From: Bradyrhizobium sp. 1
Lineage (GTDB): Bacteria > Pseudomonadota > Alphaproteobacteria > Rhizobiales > Xanthobacteraceae
Length of the DNA: 64,000 nucleotides
Assembly: GCF_023073315.1 (NCBI RefSeq)
Contig: NZ_JADPJH010000034.1
Coordinates: forward strand, 62,001-126,000
Reading direction: 5' to 3'
The notes under the pieces were generated by a model. It was not told where the DNA came from. It did no database searches and worked only from the letters and a program-made list of their open reading frames with translations. Numbering within the stretch: the first letter of the stretch is position 1; each line of letters begins with the position of its first letter. The position numbers and the translations under genes are program-made. Of the stretch, positions 53,204-62,722 are shown piece after piece.

Positions 53204-54092
53204 TACCGTCGCGCAAGCCTCCGCCGTCGCCACCACACCGCCAGACACCATGGCCTGGGATTCCGGGCTGCGGCGGCTGATGATGATCTATTTGCCGCTC
53301 GGCTGCTTCGTGCTGATCCTGCTGTTCCCGTTCTACTGGATGGCAATCACGTCATTCAAGCCGAACGCGGAGCTGATGAATTTCAAGGATCACAACCCGT
53401 TCTGGATCACCTCGCCGACGCTGGCGCATATCAAGCATCTCTTGTTCGACACCGCCTATCCGCGCTGGCTATGGACGACGATGCTGGTCGCGATCGGCTC
53501 GACCACGCTGTCGCTGATCGCGAGCACGCTCGCGGCCTACGCCATCGAGCGCCTGCGTTTCCGCGGCAGTCCCTACGTGGGCCTCGGCATCTACATGGCC
53601 TATCTCGTGCCGCCGTCGATCCTGTTCATTCCGCTGGCGACCGTCGTGGTGCAGTTCGGCCTGTTCGATTCGCCGCTGGCCCTGATCCTGGTCTATCCGA
53701 CCTTCCTGGTGCCGTTCTGCACCTGGCTTCTGATCGGCTATTTCAAGTCGATCCCCTACGAGCTCGAGGAATGCGCGCTGGTCGACGGCGCCACGCGCCT
53801 GCAGATTTTGCGCCGGATCACGCTGCCGCTCGCAGTGCCCGGCCTGATCTCGGCCGGCATTTTCTCCTTCACGCTGTCCTGGAACGAGTTCATCTACGCG
53901 CTCGCCTTCATCCAGAGCGGCGCCAACAAGACCGTGCCGGTCGCAATCCTGACCGAACTCGTCACCGGCGACGTCTATCAATGGGGTGCACTGATGGCGG
54001 GCTCGCTGCTCGGCTCGCTGCCGGTCGCGATCTTCTACTCGCTGTTCGTGGATTATTACGTGTCCTCGCTGACCGGCGCGGTGAAGGAATAG
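53196..54092 (+). CDS. Sugar-type ABC transporter permease (MalG/UgpE-like)
   Basis: A 298-residue, six-span permease with the EAA-type loop ELEECALVDGATRLQILRRITLPLAVPGLI and the MalG-like LSWNEFIYALAF. It overlaps the preceding permease by 8 nt, so the two are coupled. No ATP-binding subunit follows within the window; the next gene is an unrelated hydrolase. A shared MsiK-like ATPase elsewhere in the genome is a likely solution. Confidence 0.92.
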   Translation: MTDTVAQASAVATTPPDTMAWDSGLRRLMMIYLPLGCFVLILLFPFYWMAITSFKPNAELMNFKDHNPFWITSPTLAHIKHLLFDTAYPRWLWTTMLVAIGSTTLSLIASTLAAYAIERLRFRGSPYVGLGIYMAYLVPPSILFIPLATVVVQFGLFDSPLALILVYPTFLVPFCTWLLIGYFKSIPYELEECALVDGATRLQILRRITLPLAVPGLISAGIFSFTLSWNEFIYALAFIQSGANKTVPVAILTELVTGDVYQWGALMAGSLLGSLPVAIFYSLFVDYYVSSLTGAVKE

Positions 54093-54222
54093 CAGCTTCC
54101 GTGCGATCACGGTGGATCGTGCTATCCTGATAGACCCCGTGCGTCTTTGGTCCCACCTTGCCGCACCAACGGCGGGGCGACTGTTTGTGCCATCGATACC
54201 CGCTTCAGAAAGCGAGAATCGC

Positions 54223-55191
54223 ATGGCATCGCCAAGCCTCCCCTCATTGTCTCGACGGGGCTTTTGCCTGTGTTGCGTCGGCGGCGCTTTCGCTGCCACA
54301 ACGGGTTGGCTTACTCCCAGGCAGGCATACGCCGAGGCGCGCGGCCTCGTCAGCCTGATCAAGGACAGCGCGGCAATTTCTCCCATCACGACCTACAAGC
54401 TGCGCAACAATGTCAGCGTGCTGGAAGGGTCCGGCGGCAACATTGCCGTCCTCACCGGACCTGACGGCAAGCTTCTGGTCGATGCCGGCATCGGCGTCTC
54501 GCGTCAACGGATCAGCAAGGCGCTGGCCGAGCTCGGCAACGAGCCGGTCGCGCATCTCATCAATACGCACTGGCACTTCGACCACGCCGACGGCAATGAG
54601 TGGCTGCACGCGGCGGGCGCAAAGATCCTCGCCCACGAAAACACCCGCAAACATCTTTCCGTCGTTCAGCGGGTCGAAGACTGGGATTACAATTTCCTCG
54701 CCTTGCCGCCCAGCGCTGTTCCGAGCCAGGTGTTCGCTGGGGATCATCATCTGAAGGTCAACGGCGCATCGATCGCGCTGAAATATTACGGACCGGCGCA
54801 TACTGACAGCGACATCTCGGTGATGTTCACCGAAGCCAACGTCCTTCATGTCGGCGACACGTTCTGGAACGGCATCTATCCGTTCATCGACTATTCGACG
54901 GGCGGCAGCATCGACGGCATGATCGCCGCGTCCGACGCCAATCTGGCGATGGCCAAGGACGACACCATCATCATTCCCGGTCACGGCAAGCCCGTCAGCA
55001 ACAAGGCGGAGCTCCAGGGCTTCCGCGACATGCTGGTCGCGATCCGGGACAATGTCGGCAACCTCAAGAAACAGGGAAAGACGCGCGACGAGACGGTTGC
55101 CGCCAAGCCCACCGCCGCGTTCGACGCGAAGTTTGGCCAGTTCGTCATCGACCCCGGCTTTTTCACCAGACTGGTCTATGAGGGCGTGTGA
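54223..55191 (+). CDS. Exported metallo-beta-lactamase-fold hydrolase
   Basis: The 322-residue precursor has a twin-arginine leader (LSRRGFCLCCVGGAFAATTG). The zinc motif is INTHWHFDHADGN, followed by YYGPAHTDSDISVMF and the ligand His in IIIPGHGKPVSNK. This matches the quinoprotein-relay or SoxH-related MBL branch, active in the periplasm. Whether it serves the preceding importer or the phytase-like neighbour is unknown. ATG 54223 is chosen because the longer frame (from 54112) lacks a leader. Confidence 0.87.
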   Translation: MASPSLPSLSRRGFCLCCVGGAFAATTGWLTPRQAYAEARGLVSLIKDSAAISPITTYKLRNNVSVLEGSGGNIAVLTGPDGKLLVDAGIGVSRQRISKALAELGNEPVAHLINTHWHFDHADGNEWLHAAGAKILAHENTRKHLSVVQRVEDWDYNFLALPPSAVPSQVFAGDHHLKVNGASIALKYYGPAHTDSDISVMFTEANVLHVGDTFWNGIYPFIDYSTGGSIDGMIAASDANLAMAKDDTIIIPGHGKPVSNKAELQGFRDMLVAIRDNVGNLKKQGKTRDETVAAKPTAAFDAKFGQFVIDPGFFTRLVYEGV

Positions 55192-55288
55192 GGCGGCAAG
55201 GAATAGCCGCACTGCGGCGTTTGGCCCGATTTCACAAAACTGCAATATGCGGTCCGCATAAGACGGCCTCCGATAACAGGAGACGCAC

Positions 55289-56644
55289 ATGCGCGCGACT
55301 TTTCTCAGCACCGTCGCAACAATCATTCTCACCGCGAGCACGGCGCTTGCGCAGAGCGAAGGCGAATTCCCGGCCAAGCTCGCCGGCCACGTGGTGATGC
55401 CGGCCGCGACGTTCATCGACGCGCCGGCTGACGCCCCCGCCGATCTCAAGACCTCGGGCAAATACACCACCGGCAAGCGCGTCGATGCGCTCGGCACCGT
55501 GATGGGCAAATCCTATGAGCGTGCGACCGGCGTGTCACTGCCGTTCAAGGGCCAGCCGCTGCAGGGCCATTCCGGCATCAAGCACATGCCCGACGGCAGC
55601 TATTGGGTGATCACCGACAACGGCATGGGCGCGCGCGCCAACTCGCCGGATTCGATGCTGTACCTGAACCGCTACAAGATGGATTGGGCCGGCGGCAAGA
55701 TCGAGCGGCAGGAGACCATCTTCCTGCACGATCCCGACAAGAAGGTGCCGTTCCGCATCGTGCACGAGGATACGCAGAAGCGCTACCTCAGCGGCTCCGA
55801 CTTCGACACCGAAGGTTTCCAGATCATCGGCGACACCTTCTGGATCGGCGACGAGTTCGGCCCCTACATCCTGAAGGCCGACAAGACTGGAAAAATCCTC
55901 GGTGTGTTCGAGACCGTTGCCGACGGCAAGCCGGTGCGCTCGCCGGATCATTGGGCCGTTGCGACGCCGGGCGCCCCGGGCGCAACCTACACCAACGTCA
56001 ACCTCCGCCGTTCCAAGGGCTATGAGGGTTTTGCGTCGTCCAAGGACGGAAAATTCCTCTACGGCCTGCTCGAGGGGCCGCTGTGGGATGCCGACAAGAA
56101 GGACTGGGAGAGGGTCGACGGCAAGGAAGCCTCCCGCATCCTCGAATTCGACGTCGCGGCGGAAAAATTCACCGGCCGCTACTGGCAGTATGTGTTCGAG
56201 CAGAACGGCAACGCCATCGGCGATTTCAACATGATCGATCCGAGCGCCGGCCTCATCATCGAGCGCGACAACGGCGAAGGCACAGCCGACAAGGCCTGTC
56301 CGCAAGGCACCCGCGGCGAGAACTGCTTCCCTGATGTCGCCAAGTTCAAGCGTGTCTACAAGATCGAACTCACTGACGCCAATGTCGGCAAGCCCGTCCG
56401 CAAGATCGGCTACATCGACCTGTTGAAGATCCAGGACCCCGACAAGAAAGCGCGGAAAGCCCTCAATGACGGCGTCTACACCTTCCCGTTCTTCACCATC
56501 GAGAACGTCGATCGCGTCGACGACACCCACATCATCGTCGGCAACGACAACAATCTGCCGTTCTCGTCCAGCCGCGATCCCAACAAGGCCGACGACAACG
56601 AGTTCATGCTGCTCGACGTCGCGGATTTTCTGAAGGCGAAGTAA
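55289..56644 (+). CDS. Exported phytase-like esterase
   Basis: The 451-residue precursor has a signal peptide (STVATIILTASTALAQ) and the esterase-like domain of phytases: LPFKGQPLQGHSGIKHMPDGSYWVITDNGMGARANSPDSMLYLNRY, then DTEGFQIIGDTFWIGDEFGPYIL and KGYEGFASSKDGKFLYGLLEGPL. The fold is a beta propeller. The enzymes may hydrolyse phosphate esters, though activity is often unproven. It is 97 nt after the MBL-fold gene on the same strand and precedes a family D repeat. Confidence 0.87.
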   Translation: MRATFLSTVATIILTASTALAQSEGEFPAKLAGHVVMPAATFIDAPADAPADLKTSGKYTTGKRVDALGTVMGKSYERATGVSLPFKGQPLQGHSGIKHMPDGSYWVITDNGMGARANSPDSMLYLNRYKMDWAGGKIERQETIFLHDPDKKVPFRIVHEDTQKRYLSGSDFDTEGFQIIGDTFWIGDEFGPYILKADKTGKILGVFETVADGKPVRSPDHWAVATPGAPGATYTNVNLRRSKGYEGFASSKDGKFLYGLLEGPLWDADKKDWERVDGKEASRILEFDVAAEKFTGRYWQYVFEQNGNAIGDFNMIDPSAGLIIERDNGEGTADKACPQGTRGENCFPDVAKFKRVYKIELTDANVGKPVRKIGYIDLLKIQDPDKKARKALNDGVYTFPFFTIENVDRVDDTHIIVGNDNNLPFSSSRDPNKADDNEFMLLDVADFLKAK

Positions 56645-56654
56645 GGGCGAGGCT

Positions 56655-56835
56655 CTCTCGTCTCCCTCTCCCCGTTCTTGCGGGGCCGCGACGAGCTTCG
56701 CTCGCGCTGAGAGGGTTGGGGTGAGGGGCTGCTTCCGCGAAGACGGTGACAGACGGACTCGCGGAGAGTCCCCCTCACCCGGATCGCATCTTCGATGCAA
56801 TCGGACCTCTCCCCGCAAGCGGGGCGAGGTGAAGA
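56655..56835. repeat. Dispersed repeat, family D copy 2
   Basis: It shares CCCTCTCCCCGTTCTTGCGG, GAGAGGGTTGGGGTGAGGGGC, GGACTCGCGGAGA and CCCCCTCACCCGG with 32704-32870. It separates the phytase-like gene from tonB, which converge here. Confidence 0.82.
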
Positions 56836-56840
56836 AAGAT

Positions 56841-57674
56841 CTACCTCACCGTAAACTCAACCGGGATCGAGAAGCTCATCGAGCCGTTCCTGATCTCGTC
56901 CGGGATCGGCGGAAACGGCGAGGCCTGGCGGATCATCGACATGGCCTGCGCGTCGAAGGCGGCAACGCCCGACGAGCCGCCGAGACGGCTTGATGTCACC
57001 TGCCCGCTGCGGCTGACGGTGAAGCTCAGCTTGGCGACGCCGCGCGCGCCGCCGCCGCCGGATGGATATGAATGGAAGCGCATCAGATGCGCGCGGACGC
57101 GCTGATTGTAGGACGCGATCGCTGAAGCCACCGCGCCCGCGCTCATGGCGGATGCCATCGGCGCCTCGCGCTCGGCCCGCGGCGGCGCGCTGGTGCGCGG
57201 CGCAGGCGTCGCGTCCGATGGCTTCTTCGCCTCGCGGCGGACTACCTTCGGCTTCTCCAGCGCAGGCTTTGCGACCGGCACGATCTTGGCAGGTTCGGGC
57301 TTGGCCGGTGCTGGCTCCAACTTCTGCTCAGGCGGCGCCACGACGTCAGGCTTGTCCTGTGGCGGCGTCGGCGCGATAGTTTCCTCGACGGCTTGTCGCT
57401 GCACCGGCTCCGGCGGCGAAGCGTCGGCCTCCTGCATCAACGGCCCCGGCGCAACGTCGTCTTGCGTTGGCTGCGGCGCCGACGTCGCCGGCGACATATC
57501 GATCATGATCGCCGGCAGGGTCACGCCCTGCTCGGGCTGCGACCTCAGCCAACTCATCGCCAGCAGCGCGGCTGTGATATGCAAGGCCACGATCACCGCC
57601 GCCGATCCACCCCAGCGCGCCGTTTCGCGCTCTCGAAGCGGCTCGTGCAGGGCAAAGGCGTTCGCCGCGGCCAT
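56841..57674 (-). CDS. tonB: TonB-family energy transducer of the haem system
   Basis: This 277-residue protein has a single N-terminal span (about residues 23-42), a Pro/Lys/Ala-rich periplasmic spacer (60-170) and a C-terminal TonB domain (YPSGGGGARGVAKLSFTVSRSGQ, ending FPPIPDEIRNGSMSFSIPVEFTV). It couples the proton-motive force, through ExbB/ExbD, to the HmuR receptor. Its ATG overlaps the exbD stop by 4 nt. It is last in the hmuR-hmuQ-hutX-exbB-exbD-tonB series. Confidence 0.92.
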   Translation of the reverse strand: MAAANAFALHEPLRERETARWGGSAAVIVALHITAALLAMSWLRSQPEQGVTLPAIMIDMSPATSAPQPTQDDVAPGPLMQEADASPPEPVQRQAVEETIAPTPPQDKPDVVAPPEQKLEPAPAKPEPAKIVPVAKPALEKPKVVRREAKKPSDATPAPRTSAPPRAEREAPMASAMSAGAVASAIASYNQRVRAHLMRFHSYPSGGGGARGVAKLSFTVSRSGQVTSSRLGGSSGVAAFDAQAMSMIRQASPFPPIPDEIRNGSMSFSIPVEFTVR

Positions 57675-58117
57675 CAGTTGCGTCCATCGAGGCCGACGAG
57701 CGCGACCTTGAGATAGCCGGCATTGCGCAAAATGTTCATCACCTCCATCAGATCGCCGTAGCTCACCGCCTTGTCGGCGCGCAGATAAATCCGCTCGTCC
57801 TTGCGGCCCTTTGTGGCGGCATCGAGCGCGGTGGCGAGGCCCTCGCGGGCCATGGTGTCCTCGCCGACGGCAATCGTGAGATCGGGCTTCACCGTCACGA
57901 AAGTCGGCTTGTCCGGCCGCGGCGCCGGCTCGGCGGCGGTCGCGGGCAACTCGACGCCGATATCGACGGTGGCGAGCGGGGCGGCCACCATGAAGATGAT
58001 CAGCAGCACCAGCATCACGTCGATGAACGGCGTGACGTTGATCTCGTGGGTGACGTCGAGATCATCAAGGTCGCCGCGCTTGCGGGGCGATCCGGTGCCT
58101 GCGAACTTCGCGCCCAT
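57674..58117 (-). CDS. exbD: ExbD proton-channel subunit
   Basis: This 147-residue protein has one membrane span (about 30-50) carrying the essential Asp in INVTPFIDVMLVLLIIFMV, and a periplasmic domain (VKPDLTIAVGEDTMAREGL, then RADKAVSYGDLMEVMNILRNAG). ExbD partners ExbB to power TonB. It starts 3 nt after exbB and overlaps tonB. Confidence 0.95.
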   Translation of the reverse strand: MGAKFAGTGSPRKRGDLDDLDVTHEINVTPFIDVMLVLLIIFMVAAPLATVDIGVELPATAAEPAPRPDKPTFVTVKPDLTIAVGEDTMAREGLATALDAATKGRKDERIYLRADKAVSYGDLMEVMNILRNAGYLKVALVGLDGRN

Positions 58118-58120
58118 GGC

Positions 58121-58897
<777 letters not shown>

Positions 58898-58925
58898 CCT
58901 GATCTCCCGACAGATAATAAAGAAG

Positions 58926-59441
58926 CTACGCCATGGGCGAGGCCGCGATCCGCGACGCAAGCTGCTGGAACCGGGCAAGCTGATCGCTGCGCAGCGCCCG
59001 GGTCTCGTCGCGGCCGACGAACACCTTGAACATGATGCCGCCGTCTGCATTGATGAAGGCGACGAACGCCGAGCTTTTGCCCATGAACGGACGCTCGACG
59101 AAAGCGACGGCCGCACAGCGCTCGTGACGGAGATGGCCGTGCAATCCCTTCGGCTGCATCAGGTTGAAATAGCCGCGGCCGATCTCGCCCGCGGGAATGG
59201 GACCTGTGAACTCGAAGATCGCATCATCGGTGTGGACGATCAGCGTGACCTCACCCCATTGCCCGATGTCCTGCATGGCGGCGGCGAAATGCTCGCCGCC
59301 TCCAATCCGCACCATCGACGATGGCAGCACCGCGATCACCGCGCGTGGGCTGACCTTGCGCTCGCGCGCAACGTCCTCGATCACCGCGCCGGGATTTTCG
59401 GCCATATACGCCTTGAGATCGGCGAGATCGGTACTCAGCAT
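58926..59441 (-). CDS. hutX: Cytosolic haem carrier HutX
   Basis: This 171-residue protein belongs to the HutX/HuvX haem-utilisation carrier family. An N-terminal helical DNA-binding-like segment (DLADLKAYMAENPGAVIEDVARERKVS) is followed by the haem pocket region with WGEVTLIVHTDDAIFEFTGP, GYFNLMQPKGLHGHLRHERC and VFVGRDETRALRSDQL. It receives imported haem and hands it on, likely to HmuQ encoded 24 nt upstream. Confidence 0.9.
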   Translation of the reverse strand: MLSTDLADLKAYMAENPGAVIEDVARERKVSPRAVIAVLPSSMVRIGGGEHFAAAMQDIGQWGEVTLIVHTDDAIFEFTGPIPAGEIGRGYFNLMQPKGLHGHLRHERCAAVAFVERPFMGKSSAFVAFINADGGIMFKVFVGRDETRALRSDQLARFQQLASRIAASPMA

Positions 59442-59465
59442 GTCCAGCTCCTTATCGACGCCGCC

Positions 59466-59798
59466 TCAGGCCGCCGCAGCCTTGCGTTCGCTCTGGATCA
59501 CCTCGAAGCCCTCGAACTTGGGGTGGCCGAGATAGAGGCTTTCGCCGGTCGGATTGTCGGCGCGGGCATGGGCACGACGGAATTGGTCCGAGCGCGTCCA
59601 GGCCTCGAACGCCGCCTTGTCGGCCCAAAGGGTGTGCGACGAATAGAGCGTGTGGTCCTCGGCCTCCGGGCCCTTCAGCAGATGAAACTCGACGAAGCCC
59701 GGCATGCTGCCGAGATAGGATTCACGGGTAGCCCAGACGGTTTCGAACGCGGTCTCTGCGCCCTTCTTCACCTGGAAACGATTCATGGCGATGAACAT
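59466..59798 (-). CDS. hmuQ: IsdG-type haem-degrading monooxygenase HmuQ
   Basis: This 110-residue enzyme opens haem to release iron, as HmuQ and HmuD do in Bradyrhizobium. The IsdG-family catalytic triad is present at N6 (FIAMNRF), W67 (AFEAWTRS) and H77 (FRRAHARA), the same spacing as in IsdG. The GPEAEDHTLYSSHTLWADK strand is typical of antibiotic-biosynthesis monooxygenase-fold dimers. It lies 96 nt downstream of hmuR across a hairpin. Confidence 0.93.
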   Translation of the reverse strand: MFIAMNRFQVKKGAETAFETVWATRESYLGSMPGFVEFHLLKGPEAEDHTLYSSHTLWADKAAFEAWTRSDQFRRAHARADNPTGESLYLGHPKFEGFEVIQSERKAAAA

Positions 59799-59836
59799 AA
59801 AAGTCTCTCCTTCTGATTAAAACGAGAACGCGCCGA

Positions 59837-59862
59837 GGCCGCGCTGGAGCATCAGCGCGGCC
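59837..59862 (-). other. Hairpin between hmuR and hmuQ
   Basis: GGCCGCGCTG-GAGCAT-CAGCGCGGCC is a perfect 10-bp stem. On the minus strand it follows hmuR, with no immediate T-run. It may attenuate readthrough or stabilise the hmuR mRNA so that receptor exceeds enzyme. Confidence 0.6.
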
Positions 59863-59894
59863 CGGCAGGATTGCTGGTGTTGCGACGCCTACGG

Positions 59895-62240
59895 CTACGC
59901 ACCTCCAAAGTGAATCTTCAGGCCGGCCTTGTAGACCCTGCCGGCCCCTGCGCTCGTCCACAGCACGTCGTTCTGCGTGGTGCCGTCGGTCGAGCTGCCG
60001 GGAATGGCATAAGGCCGGTAGTACTGGTTCAAGAGGTTGTCGATCGACGCCGAGAACACGATGTCCTTGGTGGCGGCGTAAGTCATGTAGAGGTTGACCA
60101 GCTCGTAACCGGTCGAAGGGACATAGCCGGCAGGGACGTCGTTGTTCGCACCATACGATGCCCATTGCGCCGACAGGATCAGGCTGCGATCGAGCAGGCG
60201 GACACCACCGGTCGTGACGACCTTGCGCGGGGTGATGGTCGCGAGCCCGATATTGGTCTGGACGTTCTTGCCCTGGATATAGTGTCCGGCAACACCGATG
60301 AACCAGCCGCCGGCGTCGTACATCGTCTCCGCCTCAAAGCCCTCGATGCGGGCATTGGCGATGTTCTGGTACTGGTAGAACTGGCTGAACGAACCGAACC
60401 CGGTCGGGATCGGCGTCGAGGCGACGAGGTCGATGTAGTCGGAGACGTCGTTGCGGAACAGATTGATCTTGCCGCGGAACGAGTCGGAGGCCGAGAAGAT
60501 GTTGTCGTATTTCAGGTTGAAGCCGACTTCCTTGTTCTTGCCGACCTCGGGACGAAGGTTCGGGTTGGGCAGGAAGCAGAACAGGCCGCTGGTGCCGTCG
60601 GGGCAGACGAAGAAGGCCGGCCCGCCGCCGGTCGCATGCGCGCCGGAGATCACGGTCTCGGTGATCGAGGGTGCACGATAGCCTTCGGCGTAGCTGACAT
60701 AGGGCTGGAAGCCGGCAACCGGCGTCACGCCGAGGGTGATCTTCGGCGAGAAGCGGTCACCGCCGGTGTTCGTGGCTCCCGATTGCAGATTGTAGCGATC
60801 GTAGCGGATCGCGCTGACTGCCTCGAACCAGGTGCCGTAATTCTGCTTCAACTGGATGAAACCGCCCGACACGGTGCGGATGCCGCTCGGCGTGGTGATG
60901 TTGGAGTTGCCGCGGCTATCGGTCGTGATCACGTCGTCCTGGAACGCATCGAAGCCGTATGTGACGGCATTACGCCAGTCGCCGACGTTAAAGCGCGTGG
61001 TGTTGTTGGCGTCGATGCCAAACGTGTCGAGCGAATAGCTGCGCTTGTCGCCGACGCAGCCGGAGATGTTGTTGCCGAAATTGCCGGCGCCGCAATAGGC
61101 CGCGCCGCCGGTCGAATAGTGATAGGTCTTGGTCTGGTCATTGTCGGTACGGTTGCCGTAGACGGACACGTGCGAGTCGAACAGATTGTCGCTCGGCAGC
61201 GAATAGTTCCAGGTCAACGTGCCGGTGTAGTTCTTGGCGTCGGAGCCATAGACCGACGAGCCCTGATAGAGCGCGCGCTGGGCGGCGGTCGCCACCGGGC
61301 CGGTGTTCATCTGGCCGATCGTGTATTGATAATCCTGGAAGGTGGCGCCGAACTTGACCTCGTGACCAAGAGCGGGGCGCACCGTGAGCTTCAACAGCCC
61401 GGCCTCGACCTGGTTGTTGGTGTTGCCGATCTCGGTGCCGTTGCCGTCCTTGTAGTTGCTCTGCGTGCGGTAGACCGCGCCGCCGAAGATATCGACATCG
61501 GGCGTGGCGCGCACGCCGCCGAAGACCGAGCCGAGGCCACGATTGTTGTTGGAGCCGTAGGAGCCGGAGAGATCGACGCCCCAGCGCTCGCCCGGACGCA
61601 GCACGTCGTTGATGTCCTTGGTGCGGAACGAGACCAAGCCGCCGATCGCGCCGGAGCCGTAGATGTTCGCGGTCGGTCCCCGCACGACGTCGACGCCGCC
61701 GATCAATTCGGGATCGAGGAAGAAGGAGCCGTTGGCGTTGTGGCCGGTGCGCTGGTAATTCTGCCGCGCACCGTCGACGACGACCGCAACGCGGCCGAAA
61801 TCCTGCAAGCCGCGGACGTTGATGACGGTCGCAGGATCGTCGCCGCGTTCCTGGAACGACACGCCGGGCACGGCATAGAAGATGCCCGACAGCCGGTTCG
61901 GCTGAAGACCCTGGATCTGGTCGAGTGAAATCGAGCTGACGGGCGCGAGCGAGTCGATCGCGCGCTCCTTGGTCTTCGTTGCAGCGACCGTGATGGTGTC
62001 GAGGGTTTGAACGGTCGCCGTGCCGGCCTGGGCGCGGGCGTTCATGGAGTCGGGCGTCGCCTGCTGCGCAATTTGCGGCTTGGCCGGCTTGCGCCTGGCT
62101 TGTTTCGGCCGTTCGGACGACGCACCTTCAGCCTGTGGCTGAGCCGTCTGCGCAAAACTGCTTTCCGTCGCCAATGCCGCGATTGAAACCACCGACGCGC
62201 CCAAAATCAAGGCGCGCGAACACCTAGCCCCGTCAGCCAT
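59895..62240 (-). CDS. hmuR: TonB-dependent outer-membrane haem receptor HmuR
   Basis: The 781-residue precursor has a signal peptide (ending near SSFAQ), a polar extension and a TonB-box-like TLDTITVAA. The plug domain (PNRLSGIFYAVPGVSFQERGDDPATVINVRGLQDFGRV) and a 22-strand barrel follow. Haem-receptor motifs YRAP (near residue 518) and NPNL (near 557) match the FRAP/NPNL signature, and the chain ends in an aromatic-rich strand. It imports haem with the TonB system encoded downstream on the same strand. It is divergent from hmuP-hmuT. Confidence 0.94.
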   Translation of the reverse strand: MADGARCSRALILGASVVSIAALATESSFAQTAQPQAEGASSERPKQARRKPAKPQIAQQATPDSMNARAQAGTATVQTLDTITVAATKTKERAIDSLAPVSSISLDQIQGLQPNRLSGIFYAVPGVSFQERGDDPATVINVRGLQDFGRVAVVVDGARQNYQRTGHNANGSFFLDPELIGGVDVVRGPTANIYGSGAIGGLVSFRTKDINDVLRPGERWGVDLSGSYGSNNNRGLGSVFGGVRATPDVDIFGGAVYRTQSNYKDGNGTEIGNTNNQVEAGLLKLTVRPALGHEVKFGATFQDYQYTIGQMNTGPVATAAQRALYQGSSVYGSDAKNYTGTLTWNYSLPSDNLFDSHVSVYGNRTDNDQTKTYHYSTGGAAYCGAGNFGNNISGCVGDKRSYSLDTFGIDANNTTRFNVGDWRNAVTYGFDAFQDDVITTDSRGNSNITTPSGIRTVSGGFIQLKQNYGTWFEAVSAIRYDRYNLQSGATNTGGDRFSPKITLGVTPVAGFQPYVSYAEGYRAPSITETVISGAHATGGGPAFFVCPDGTSGLFCFLPNPNLRPEVGKNKEVGFNLKYDNIFSASDSFRGKINLFRNDVSDYIDLVASTPIPTGFGSFSQFYQYQNIANARIEGFEAETMYDAGGWFIGVAGHYIQGKNVQTNIGLATITPRKVVTTGGVRLLDRSLILSAQWASYGANNDVPAGYVPSTGYELVNLYMTYAATKDIVFSASIDNLLNQYYRPYAIPGSSTDGTTQNDVLWTSAGAGRVYKAGLKIHFGGA

Positions 62241-62387
62241 AACCCCAACCCAATCATCTATCTTAATTTGGCTGGCGTGCGCCGCACGAGGCGAGCGACT
62301 GGCTGGCTATTTGTGGTGCAGGCTCGCCGGCCCGCATTGCCATAATTGGTTACGTGGCAACACTCGGGCGGTCAATGTCATCAGGTT

Positions 62388-62412
62388 GCAGTTTACATCG
62401 ATTGTAAATTGC
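62388..62412. promoter_or_regulatory. Dyad between hmuR and hmuP, candidate iron control element
   Basis: GCAGTTTACA-TCGAT-TGTAAATTGC has 10-bp arms with one mismatch. It lies about 150 nt before hmuR and 75 nt before hmuP. In Bradyrhizobium the divergent hmu promoters are controlled by Irr through an iron control element in this interval; identity with that element is inferred. Confidence 0.5.
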
Positions 62413-62485
62413 CGCCGTTGGAATGCGCCCGATGCCGCCTGTAAAAGCAGGACATCTGAAATTTCGAAAGCGCATCACACCAACA

Positions 62486-62692
62486 ATGTCAGCAGCATCC
62501 GGAGACAACCACGGCGATGCCGCGGGGCCGACACAAAGCCCTTCTGCAACAACGAGAACGCTCACCATGCGCGGGAGCCGGATCGACAGCCGCGAGCTGT
62601 TTGCGGCCGAGCGCGAGATCATCATCGCGCATGGCGAGGACAGCTATCGCCTTCGCCTCACCTCGCAGAACAAGCTGATCCTGACCAAGTAA
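62486..62692 (+). CDS. hmuP: HemP/HmuP haem-uptake regulator
   Basis: The protein ends RIDSRELFAAEREIIIAHGE followed by DSYRLRLTSQNKLILTK, the HemP domain (about 40 residues). In Bradyrhizobium HmuP is a coactivator that works with Irr to switch on hmuR. Three in-frame starts exist (62423, 62486, 62567), none with a strong ribosome site. The middle one, giving 68 residues, is chosen, but the shortest would still hold the whole domain. hmuT follows after 30 nt. Confidence 0.82.
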   Translation: MSAASGDNHGDAAGPTQSPSATTRTLTMRGSRIDSRELFAAEREIIIAHGEDSYRLRLTSQNKLILTK

Positions 62693-62722
62693 CCTGCCGA
62701 GCAACCTGCCAAGCAACCTGTC

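Noticed and set aside
32704..56835. Repeated intergenic sequences considered as CRISPR or insertion-sequence remnants
   Set aside because: The copies are single, dispersed, self-complementary and without regular spacers, transposase genes or target duplications. They fit small palindromic intergenic repeats.
59871..61928. A 685-codon plus-strand frame opposite hmuR
   Set aside because: It is antisense to a receptor with complete motifs and has only Val/Gly/Asp/Arg low-complexity content.
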